Assembly: GCA_004154925.1 (NCBI GenBank)
Contig: QJNS01000044.1
Span: 124,001 to 188,000 of the forward strand
Length of the DNA stretch: 64,000 nucleotides
Direction of reading: 5' to 3'
Origin: Monosporascus cannonballus
Taxonomy: Eukaryota; Ascomycota; Sordariomycetes; Xylariales
Part shown: piece by piece, positions 47,681 through 58,889 of the stretch
How positions within the stretch are numbered: position 1 is the stretch's first letter
Layout of the letters: the number at the start of each line of letters is the position of its first letter
Program-made: the position numbers and the translations under genes
Notes under the pieces: model-generated
The model's database searches: none
Told to the model about the DNA's origin: nothing
The model's input: only the letters and a program-made list of their open reading frames with translations

Positions 47681-50600
47681 TTAATAATTGTTTTTAATAT
47701 TTTCTTGATAATTTTGTATAGATCGATATACTTAAAATGGACATTGTTATTAAATCGTTTTTTTTAATTATTTGTGGTAATAATAAAATCTATTTCCTTT
47801 CTTTCTAAAGTTAATCCTTTTAATCTTTTTTAGTTATAATATTTGTTTCTTTGATTTTATAAGAATTCCGATTTTATATTTATTTTGTAATATAATTATC
47901 GTACTATTCTGATATAAAAATTACTTTAATATTAATTGGATTGTTGTTACGTATTTTTTTAAACTTTTAAAATAAAACCAAAATTTGCGTTCGCAGATAT
48001 TATTTTAATACTTTGATAATAGCTAATATTATATTCTAGGTAAATAATAAGTAACTTTTTAATTTAATTATTTTATTCATAATTAACATAATATCGTAAA
48101 TAGATTTTCAAGGATTAATTCGGTCGTTGCGTTTATTTGCCCATTTAAGGTCTAAATGCGTTAAATAATTTATAATTTAGGCCGATTTATATGATAAGGC
48201 CTTGGCAAAAATTAAAGACAAATAAAAATCTTTTATTTAAATTAATTTTTATTAGTAATCCGTATATGCTGAAAATATATTTTAAAAAATATTTATATGC
48301 TATTTATTCGAAATTTATGTTTTCGTAATATAGTAAAAAATAGGAAAGTTTCGTAAATCAATCGTCAATTACGAAAATGCTGTCGTAATATATTTCTATA
48401 ACTGGATATTTTGACATAAAAAGTTTGGCAATAAAGTCGAAAATAATTAAATATTTTAGTTATTTTATAACTAATAATAATTATAATTTTTTCGTATACC
48501 TTATATTATCGGATTTTCCTTCTGGCGCAAATATCGTATTACCGTATAATTTTCTGTACCCTTAATTTTATTTTAAATAAATAATATATATGTTAAAGCC
48601 GTTTTAAAGTTTTGTAAATTCCTCGATATCCGTATAACTAATATTTATATATTTTTTATACTAAATATATATGGCATTTTTCTGCAACTTATATCTTATT
48701 CGTCCTTTAATTTTTTAGAAAATTATCGTTATATTACTAGATCTCCTGATATATGTTAAAGGGTATTACCCGAATTATTACAATTCTTTACGGGCGTAAA
48801 TATCCTTTCATAGTAATTTCGAAAATTATATGACTAACTTTAATTAATTTCTTTTTCAAAATTTGGTCGCTTGCTTAAAATATTTGCTTTGTTATTTTTT
48901 GAACCCTCTTTATAGTTGATAATGAAATCGAAATTCGACAATTTCTTCGCGTAACGACATTATTATCTTATATGTTTCTTAATAGTAATAAATCGGGTAA
49001 AAATTTAATAATCCGTATAAACCTTAACCTGGTATAACCTTTCCTTTAAAAAGTACCTAAGCTTTCGAAATATTATAATAATGGCCATAAATTCCTTATT
49101 TAAAATACCGTAATTAAACTCGGTTTTTTTAACTTATATAAAAACAATATAATTGGTGTAATTTACTGTAATTATCTCGTTATCCGATTATTACATTTAA
49201 GCTACAATTTTAAATATCTGTTTTTAATTTAATAAGGCTATTTAAATCATACATAATTAATATTAATTCCTTAATAATCGTATTTTTAATATCTTAAAAT
49301 GCGGTTTTCGTATTTGATATTTATTTAAACCTTTTTTCGTAAAGCTTATAAAAAATATAATTATTTCATGAATATTTCGAATACTTTATTATAATAATTA
49401 ACAAATTTAAAAAATGCCTATATTTTGTAATTATAGTTAATATGAATTATTTCGTAATCGCAAAAAGGTTTTTAGAGATTTATTTCAATATGTTTTAAAA
49501 TAATAATATATCTTAAATATTGTATTTTTTATACGTAAAGTTAACTTTTTCCAGTATTAACAAATAACCTTATATCCTGTCAAACTTAAAAAACTTTATA
49601 AACATATTTTGCATATGTTCTTTTCGTCTTTAAAAAAATAGAATATCGTCGAGGTAGCATATAACGAAAACGTCAAGATATATTTATAACATATAATTTA
49701 CTATCCGTTAAAAAGTTGCTAATACGTTTATAAATCCTATTAATATCACTAAATACTTAAATAATCGGTAATGCGTTCTCAAGATTATTTTTTATTCGTA
49801 TCCTTTTTTAATTCTAATAAGATTATATCCATTTTTAAGATCGAATATTATAAATTAATAAATTTCCTAAAGTCGGTTTTTTATTTTTGTAATTGAGAAT
49901 AATAATATATGATCTTTAACGGTAATATCGTTTAGTTGTTAATAATTAACTATAAGTTATAATTTTCTATTTCTTTTGGTTATAAAGAATATAAAATATC
50001 CTATTAATAACTTCGAAAGACGAATCTATCCTTTCTGTAACCAATTTTCCAGGTATTTTTTAAGAATACGTAATTCGTTTCCGTTAAGGTAAAACTTTAT
50101 TGAAAACCCTTTTTTAAGGATTATTTTATAATTTTATTCGCTATATTCTGGTAATTTCGTATTAATCTCCTTTTTGAAAAGCTATGCGTATCTATAATAC
50201 TGTAATAATATATTGAATAGGTTTTTTAACTTTTAGGGCTGTTATTTTAAATCGTTATTTAATTAATTTAATTTCGTTTTAATAATAATAACAATATGTT
50301 ATATCTTTCTTTAATATTTATTTTCTTTCTTATATTTTGTCCCTCTGGGTAATAAGGTTTTTGTCGTATTTTTATGTCTGCATTCGTCGCCATTTCCGAT
50401 CAAATATTAAGATCTTAATTCTTTTTGTCTGTTAATAAGGTATAAGGTAAATCTTACTTAGCCAGTCATTTTATTAATCAAAATTTATTATTTAATATTA
50501 TTCTTAAACAAAAATCTCGAAATAATTAATTTTACATATAATATTCCCGTTATTATAGGCGAAATCTTAACTTTTGATATTCGTCGCTATATAAAGTTTT

Positions 50601-52612
50601 AATTTATATCTTTATAATAATCTAAACTTATTAACAATATCCGGTATAATATAATTTCCGTCTAAAGCTCCGTAATTTACTATTACGGTATATTAATACG
50701 TTTTAATTCGTATATCTAAGGTGATAAGGTTATTAACGCCTTTTATCGTCGCGTTTAAATCCTTTCGTAAATGTTTCTTTTAATTCCTTTGGGTTTCGCG
50801 ATTCTGCGGCATTTTTATAAGTAACGTTTTTCTTTTAATTATTATTCGAATTAATTAAGTTTTGTTTGTATTTCTGCGTTTAACGCATTAAGCTGTTATA
50901 TTTGTCGTTATTACCGGTATATTTCCCTTTCGAATCGTATTAATTATTTTTAATCTTTGTCGTAATTCCTTTTTTTATCGCAGAAATTATTTTCTTGCGT
51001 TCACGATTACATCTTGTTATACGTCGTTTTAATTGTCGTTTTAGAAATTGTCTGTAAATTAACGTATTTTCTTCTTAATAGCTTTTTTTTTCGTAAGGGT
51101 TTATAATAAATACCAACTGAAAATGGAAATTAATAATAACTTTTTGGCAGTGTTTTGTTATTATACCCTAAATTAACTTTTTTCCGTTTAATAATTATAT
51201 TATTATAAATAATAAAAGGGGCTTTCTTACGGATACCATTTTCCTTCAGGACAGCTTTTTTTTCGGCTAATATAAAAATATCTCCTAGGGTTATAGATCG
51301 AAAATATCAAGATCATTATTAATTATTCTTGATATTTCCCTTACAGTTTCAAAAATCGAATTCCTTATAACACATACGAGTAATTTATCCGTAAATATGT
51401 TATTTTTATTTTTCCTGATCGGGATATTCTCGTCATCGACAATATATGGCAAATATTTTGCCGTATTAATTAAGGGTTCCGGGAAAAGTTTCTTTTATCT
51501 AATCATAGTATTTATATAATTACCTTTATAATATTTCTTATTATGTTCGCAATATTTATTAAATCAGCTTTTTAGCTTTTCGTATTTCTTATTAGACTTG
51601 TTGCTATAAGTAACCTAATATCTTCTTAGGCTTAATTATGTTAATAAATGTATTTTTGTCCATTTCAATTTTTTAGATCATCTTTTAAAGATAGGCTTTC
51701 AATTATTTCAATAGAGCTTTTTAGGTGCCTTATACCCCGTTATCTTATATCCCATTTTGTTTCAATTAAAATATTTAATTTAGCTTTAATCTTTCCTATA
51801 AATAACCCTTAATTCTATACGCCCTGGTTCTGTGCCGTAAAAAGTGTTATTACGTCGAAAAACGCTGGTATTAGCCATAGATCGGGGTTTGTTATAATCT
51901 TTCCCCTTAATGCCTTTAATATGTTATACGTATTATTAATTATTAAAACTAATTATTAAATAATATAATCTGATAAATATTTAGGACGATTATATTTGAA
52001 AAGGTTTTTTTATATTTTTAAGTTGTCGAAAAATTTAATTATTAATCCATTTTACCCTTGATTTAATTTAACGGCTAATTAACCTAACGGATTACAGTAA
52101 TTGAATATTAATCTTCTTTATCTTAATTATTAAATTTATATCTTAATTTGTATTTTTTCGATTATTATTTCGACCAATTTCGTTAATATTAATTCGAATT
52201 ATTTGTAGTTGTTATAAATTCGCATTATTTTTAAGTTTTGCTTCTCGGCTAATAAAATAAAGTATTCCCTTATAACGGGCTTAAACCAAATAACGGCATT
52301 TCCGGTAAATCGTTCAATTACGAATTTAATTCGCATAATAAACGTAATAAATCGAATAAGAAAATATCCAAAATATATTAAATATTAAACAAATAATAAT
52401 TATAATTTAGTCGAAATTCCTTCAAAAAGTTCTGCCTTAAGAAATTTCAGGACTTTTTCCGGTTCCTTAATGGAATTTAGCTGGATAACCTGGCTTATTC
52501 GAAAAGGTTTCCCGGTTTCGGAAATTCTTTTTTTAAACTTTTTATGAACGGTATAAATGGACGTCGTAAAATCAATATTATCTTTTTCAAGCTGGATAAT
52601 ATATTTGTTCAT
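47681..52612 (-). pseudogene. Gag-pol relic of the composite's main element
   Basis: Minus-strand order: gag start as a 70-residue open piece at 52400-52612 (MNKYIIQLEKDNIDF, then VHKKFKKRISETGKPF), the capsid part near 51900-52350, linker and protease about 50300-51500, RT with the intact active site CYLDDI encoded by 49645-49656, RNase H near 49050-49350, integrase 47800-48950. The chromodomain follows at 47402-47680. Stop codons are scattered throughout. The gag N-terminal piece is charged and probably helical. Confidence 0.75.
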
Positions 52613-52801
52613 GGTATCCAGACGTGGAAAAATTGTTTTGCAAAAAAAAACGAAATTGTTCTTTTTCTTTCTTGGATTTTGTTTTAAAATCGAGATAATT
52701 AAAAAGTTAATAAATAAGGTGTTCGGGTTATTTATTAATAAATATAATATTGGCGATATTGCTTAAAATTTAACGGTATTATTAAATAAAACCTTATAAC
52801 A

Positions 52802-53188
52802 TAAAACGGCTAAAAGATTTAACTAATTATTAAATTTTAATCCTATAAATCTATTTGGATAAAAATACTATGAGAAATTAAGAAATAAATATAATAATAT
52901 AATTTATTTTGTAATTCCAAAAATATTTTAAATAACAATATTATATTATAAGATAAAGCTATTTAAATTAAGGAAATAATAAGTGTATATATTTTAATTC
53001 GGTTTATTAACTTATTACTAGTAAGTTCATGATTTAACATATTAGCTTATTATTCATAAGTTGGTAATCAAGTTTACTAGCTTATTACCAGTAAGTTAGT
53101 GATCTATTACTTAACTTGCCCCACCGCGTATTTGTGGTTAGGCTATAACAAACCGTTTCTGGCAACCGTGGCTTGCTGGGTAATAACA
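52802..53188 (-). repeat. Middle LTR of the composite
   Basis: Plus-strand reading from TAAAACGGCTAAAAG to GCTTGCTGGGTAATAACA, 387 bp. It has three copies of a ~30-bp palindromic unit around ACTTATTACYAGTAAGTT (52995-53105), against two in the other LTRs of this type. Confidence 0.75.
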
Positions 53189-55761
53189 TTATATTTTTCT
53201 TTAATACCTATTTTCTTTTTTATGTTTTGTCCTTGTGGGTGGTAAAGTTTATATCATGTTCTTATATTTGCATTTGTCGCTATTATCGATCAAATGTTAA
53301 GATTTTAATTTTCTTTTTTCTTATTTGCTAATAGAGTATAAGATTAAACTTTTCTGGCCAGCTTTTCTATTAATTAAGATTCTGTATTGCCGTATCCATA
53401 GTAACCCTAAGATTGTATCCTAATTTTTAAATAGAACGATATCGAAATCGATTGTTTAATATCGTTTTTAAATAAAATTCTCGAGGTAAATATTTCGCCT
53501 ATAATTTTTCGGTTATCGTAAGCAAATTTTAAACCTTTGGCATTTGTCGTTATATAAGGTTTTAACTTATATCTTTATGGGAATTTAAATTTATTAATTA
53601 TATCTGGTATAATGTAATTCTCGCTTAAAGTTGCGTAATTTATTATTACGATATTTCAATATATTCCGATTTGTATATCCAAAGTATTAAAGTTGTTAAT
53701 AGTTCTTACTATCGTATTTCAAGCCTTTTTAAGAATTTCTTTAACTTCTTTAAGTTTTCTTATTTTACGGTTTTTTTATAGGTAACCTTGTTTTTAAACT
53801 TTTATTCGAATTTGTCGAGCTTTATTTATGTTTTTGCGTTTAGCGCGTTTAGTTACTATATTTGTCGGTATTGCCGGCGTACTTTTCTTTCGAATTATAT
53901 TAATTGTTTGTGATTTTGTTATAATCCCTTTTTTTATAAAATAAATTATTTTTTTCTGTTAGCGATTATATCTTATTATGCGTTATTTTAATTATTGTTC
54001 TAAAGATTTTCTATAAATTAACGTATTTTTTCCTTAATGGTTTTTTTATACAGGTTTATAGTAAATGCCAATTAAAAATAAAAATCTGTAATAATTCCTT
54101 GACTGTGTCTTTTAATATATATTAGTTAACTTTTTTTTCTATTTGATAATTCTATTATTAAAAATAATACAAGGGGCTTTTTTGCCAATATTATGTTTTT
54201 TGCAGGCCAGCTTTTTCTTTCAGCCAGTTATTAAATATTTTCTGGGATTATAGTTCGAAAATGTCGATCTTATTATTTATTACTTTTTTTATTCCCGATA
54301 CCGTTTGGAAAATCGAATCCCATATAGTATATGCGGGTAATCCGGCCTTACATATATTATTTTCATATCTCCTAATCGGGACATTTTTGCTGTCGACAAT
54401 GTATAGTGTGTATTTTGCTATATCGATCAGGGGTTTTAGCTTAAATTTCTTTTATTTAGTCTCAATATTCGCGTAATTATCTTTATAATGTTTGTTGTTC
54501 CATGAATAATATCTATTAAATTAGCTTTCTGGCTTTTAATATTCTTTATTAGATTTTTTGCTATAGCGAACCTGGTATATATTTAGGCTAAATTATATTA
54601 ATGGATTTGCCTTTATCCTTTTGGTTTTTTTTGGATTGTTCAATAGCTATAGGTTTCCAATTAGTTTAATGGGGCTTTTTAGATGTTTTATATTATATTA
54701 CCTTATGTCACATTTTGTTATAATTTTAATATTTACACTGGTTTTAATTCTTTCCATAAGTGGTTCTTATTTCTATGGGCCTTAATTCCGTACTGTAAAA
54801 AATGTTATTATATTGAAAGACGTTAATATTAACTATATCTCGGGATTTATTATGATTTTTTCGTTTAATATTTAGTACGTTGTATATATTGTCGATTACC
54901 AATCTCAATTATTATAACGATATAATTTAATAAATATTTACGCCGATTAAACTTAAAAAGTTTTTCTTATATTTCTTTAGGTCATTAAAACATCTAATCA
55001 TTAATATTACTTATTTTTAATTTAGTTTAACAGCTAATTAAATTAACTTATTATTATTACCAGCTATTAATCCTTTTTATCATAATTATTAAATCTTTAT
55101 TTTAGTTTTTATTTTTTTATTTATTTTTGTGAAAATCATTCTTAATATTTATTCCAATCATTCGTAATTGTTATAAGTTCATATTATTTTTGGGTTTTGT
55201 TTTTCGATTAATAAAATAACATATTCCCTTATGTTAAATTCGAATGAAATAATCGTATTTTCTGTAAATCGTTTAATTACGAATTCGCTTCGTACAGTAA
55301 ATGTAGTACGTTAAATAAGAGAATATCTTAAATATATTCGGTATTAAGTTAAAAATAATTATAATTTAATCGAAATTCCGGCGAAAGAATTTGGCTTAGG
55401 AGGCTTAAGAACTTTTTCCGTTTCCTTGGTACAATTCAGCTAAATAACCTGATTTGTTCGAAAAGGCGTCCCGCTTTTAGAAACTTTTCTTTTTTTTAAA
55501 ACCTTTTCTGGGCGGCTTAAAGGGACGTCGTAAAATTATTATTATCTTTTTGAAGCTGGATAATACGTTCGTTTATGGCATCCAGACGTTGAAACACTTC
55601 TTGATAAAAAAAAAGCGAAATTCTTCATTTTTTTAGATTTTATTTTAATATCCAGGTAATTAAAAATCTAATGAATGGGTTCTTTGGCCTATTTACTAGT
55701 AAATATAACGTCGGTAATATTGCTTCAACTTTAACTGTATTATTAAATAGAAATTTGTAAC
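53189..55761 (-). pseudogene. Partial internal region: protease and gag of the second element
   Basis: It aligns with 50310-52790 of the main element. The gag start region at 55370-55640 matches 52415-52612 (GGATAATACGTTCGTTTATGG against GGATAATATATTTGTTCATGG on the plus strand). No reverse transcriptase, RNase H or integrase is present; sequence stops at an LTR on both sides. Confidence 0.72.
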
Positions 55762-56064
55762 GTATAACGATTAAATAATTTAATTAATTATTAAATCTTA
55801 ATGGTACCGAATTATATTAATCAGGATATCGTCAGAATTTAAATAATAATATTATATTGCAAATTAAAATTATGTAAATTATAAAAATAATAACCGTATA
55901 TATTTTAATTTGGATTATTAACTTATTACCAATAAGTTGATAATCCGGCTTATTGTTTTACTTCCGGTAAGTTGGTAATCTATTACGTGACCTGTCCTAT
56001 CGCGCACTTGTGGTTGGGTCATGACAGACGGTTGCTGGAGACCGTGGCTTGCTAGGTCATGACA
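55762..56064 (-). repeat. 5' LTR of the second element in the composite
   Basis: 303 bp, ending CTTGCTAGGTCATGACA and followed by GTTAC. The U3 end is hardly mutated (GGTTGGGTCATGACAG), while the tail is heavily mutated and lacks about 50 bp. Confidence 0.8.
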
Positions 56065-56319
56065 GTTACGTTTTCGTAATAGCAAAAGATAATTACGTAA
56101 CAAATATTTTGTTGTAAACTAAAGCTATTTAAACTATGGAAATAACGAACGTATATATCTTAATCCGGCTTATTAGTTTACTTTCAATAAGTTAATAATC
56201 CGGCTTACTGGTTTACTTTTAATAAGTTAATAATTTATGACGTAACGTATTTTACTTCGTTTTTTGACCATTCCTTATTCTAGCCGTTTCTGGAAGCCAT
56301 ATTTCGTTAAGATATAATA

Positions 56320-57845
56320 CGATTTCCTTTTTTCGCACATTTTATCTTTAAAATTCTTTTTCTAATAAATACTTTACATTCGTTATAACTTTCAGTATTT
56401 TACGCGGCGTTTTCGAACAACAAATTAACGTTACGCCTTAGTTACTTTAATCGAGGTTAAAGGTTTTAACGTTATATGTTATTTTGTGGTTTTCGAAATA
56501 ACTTGATTGTTAAATCATGAAAGAAATATCGCGTTATAATAAATATATCCGTCGTAGTTGTTCCTATAATGGAATCGGCGTTTCCGTTTTAATAAGTAAT
56601 CGGTAGTTCCTAAAGATTTATCGTCTTAAAAAAAGTTAACCGTAAAAAAGGTTTTGGCTAAATCCTTAATACATTTTTTCTAGATAAGGCGTTAATGTTA
56701 ATATTTCCAAACTAAGGGTGCGAAATTCGGTAACCGGGCCTTCTAATTACTAGACGAACCGGACGACTTTATTCAGTTAAAATTAAAATCCGTAATAATT
56801 ATTTAGGTCTTAGACAAAATAGACGTTATCGACTGGAATGTAATAAACTCGATATTTCCGCTTTTAAATACCGTGAACTAAAATGCCATTATTAATAGTT
56901 CCGTCGTTATTGGTAAAAGTTTTTTAATAGGCGTTAGGTATTTATCAGATTTTTCGCGAGCGTTTTAATATTTTCAGAATCTGGATTTTCTTTTCATTTA
57001 ATTAGATACTGGGTAAACCCATCTTTTTTTCTTACGTTAAGGATTTTTTTACTTCGTATATAATTTCGTTTTTTACCTTAATATTATTTTATACCGCATG
57101 GATTTTGATAGTATTCGGTATTAACTTAAGTAAAGAAATAAGAAATATTAAACAATCGTTACCTTTAATAAAGGTTCTAATTAATAATTATTTTTTGAGA
57201 TTTTCTTAGCCATTTTATACGGGCCGATACATTTAAAATCATGTTTTTTGCTATCTTATTTTGTTTGAATATTTTGGTAATTAAGTAAACCATTTGTCCC
57301 TTTTCGAAAGTTGGTACTTTAATCTTTTTTAATTATAATATCTGATTATGTCGTTCTGTAAGAACTTAAATCTGAGTTTTATTTCTTAATACACTTATTA
57401 TTATTGTTTTAATATCAGGATTGCCTTAATTTTTACAGCTTTATTTTATACTCTTTATAAACTGTTAATATCAACTCGAAGTTAACTTTTGTCGTGGTTA
57501 TTTTAATGCTTTTATAGTAATTAATGTAATAGGTGATCTAAAGTTCAGGTAATTTTTAATTCAACTATTTTATTTGTAATTAACACAATATCGTAAGTAA
57601 GCTTCTGGTATTTAATTTAACAATTCGGTTTGCTTATCCGTTCAATGTTAAAAAGCGTTCGATAACATATAGTTTAGCTTAATTTGCGTTATAAGTCTTT
57701 GCTAGAACTTTAATATAAAAATTATTTTTTTGTTAAAGATAATTTCGTATAGTAATCCGTATATGCTACATATATTTCTAAAAAAATGTATACTATTTAT
57801 TTCGTATTTATGTTCTTTTAATACGGTAAAAAAAATAGGAAACTT
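56320..57845 (-). pseudogene. Chromodomain and integrase end of the split minus-strand element
   Basis: Right after the LTR end at 56319 comes CGATTTCCTTTTTTC (reverse polypurine tract). The minus strand shows a chromodomain remnant at about 56920-57060 (plus strand TTTTCAGAATCTGG, the SENT region) and integrase C-terminal sequence from 57150 to 57845, cut there by the next insertion. Confidence 0.65.
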
Positions 57846-58236
57846 TGTGACGGCTAGGGGGTTTAACCAACTATTAAACCTTAGTCGTACGCGTTTATGT
57901 TGGTAGGAGTATTATGGGAATCTGAGTAATAAATACAGTAACGTATCACGTTTCGTAATTCCAAAAGTACCTGAGGTAAAGATGTTATATTACAAGCTAA
58001 AACTATTTAAACTATAAAAATAATAAGCGTATATATATATATTAATTTTTGGTATTCTTACTTGTCTTTGTTCCACTGTATTTAGCTATATTCAGCCAAC
58101 CTTTACTAAACAATGGCTTAATATTAATCAATCGTGCTCAGAAAAATTTGCTAAACACCTATTACGTAACTCAGGATGTGGTCCGTATTATTTTCGTTAA
58201 CCGTTTCCTAAGGTCGGAGCTTATCAGGTTGTAATA
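57846..58236 (-). repeat. 3' LTR of the rightmost minus-strand element
   Basis: 391 bp on the plus strand, from TGTGACGGCTAGGGGG to ATCAGGTTGTAATA. The middle module (58045-58200) lacks both the palindromic units and the TTAAGCC repeats of the other LTR types. Confidence 0.82.
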
Positions 58237-58889
58237 CGATTTCCCCTTTCCCCAAATCTTGCCTTTAAGATTTCATTTTTCCTAATAAGTATTACCGGTT
58301 CGTCATATTATCGGGTCGTATTGCTAAAAGTCGCCGTCAGGTTTTTTTTACCATTTGTTGGCAAAATCTAGTTTTTATTTTTAACGATTTCAGTTTTGAG
58401 ATTATGCCATATTCTTTATGTGTCTCCAAAGGTTCAAAATGCAAAATAATAAAAAAGGTTTTAAAATATAAAGTTTGCGTTAAACGTAAATATCCTAACA
58501 ATGGAACCGGTATTACTTTTTCCTTTCTAAAGTATATTCGTACCGAAAACCAACGCTTAAAGCGAAAGGACGTTTTTGCAAATGAACGTTTTTTAAATTG
58601 CAAAAACGTTATCAGTAGAAGATAAAAAAGGCCATTACCGGTTTAATTTATTTTCGGAATTAGAAAACTTTTTTTCGTTCGAAAGGAATAAAAATGGTGT
58701 AACAAAAGTTGTAATCGCTTAAGGAGTTAGAAAAACAAGAACGTTAAAAGTAGGCCATTATCAAAGCTTTTATGGCCGCTTTAGTTCCTTTTGCTAATCC
58801 CATAGATTAATTTGGTATCGGTAATACCGATTAGTCTGTTACAAACGTTCATTAGGACGTAGTTATTTTTAGTAATTCCGTCGTTACTG

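Larger units (their letters stand above)
46445..56064 (-). mobile_element. Composite of two minus-strand Gypsy elements sharing LTRs
   Basis: Order along the plus strand: LTR (46445-46797), nearly complete internal region, LTR (52802-53188), a second partial internal region with only protease and gag (53189-55761), LTR (55762-56064). The outermost LTRs are flanked by the perfect duplication GTTAC. The second internal piece starts at a point equivalent to 50310 of the first. The simplest reading is that one element jumped into another of its kind, and recombination between neighbouring 3' LTRs then removed the host's pol. Confidence 0.75.
46347..57845 (-). mobile_element. Minus-strand Gypsy element split by a composite insertion
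   Basis: Its 3' LTR is in two pieces, 46347-46444 (TGTGACGGCTAGG...) and 56065-56319 (GTTACGTTTTCG...GATATAATA). The exact duplicate GTTAC at 46440-46444 and 56065-56069 flanks the insertion between them. Internal sequence follows on the right: CGATTTCC purine tract (reverse), chromodomain and integrase, until 57845 where another minus element enters. It is itself inserted in the leader of the element starting at 31528. Confidence 0.78.
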
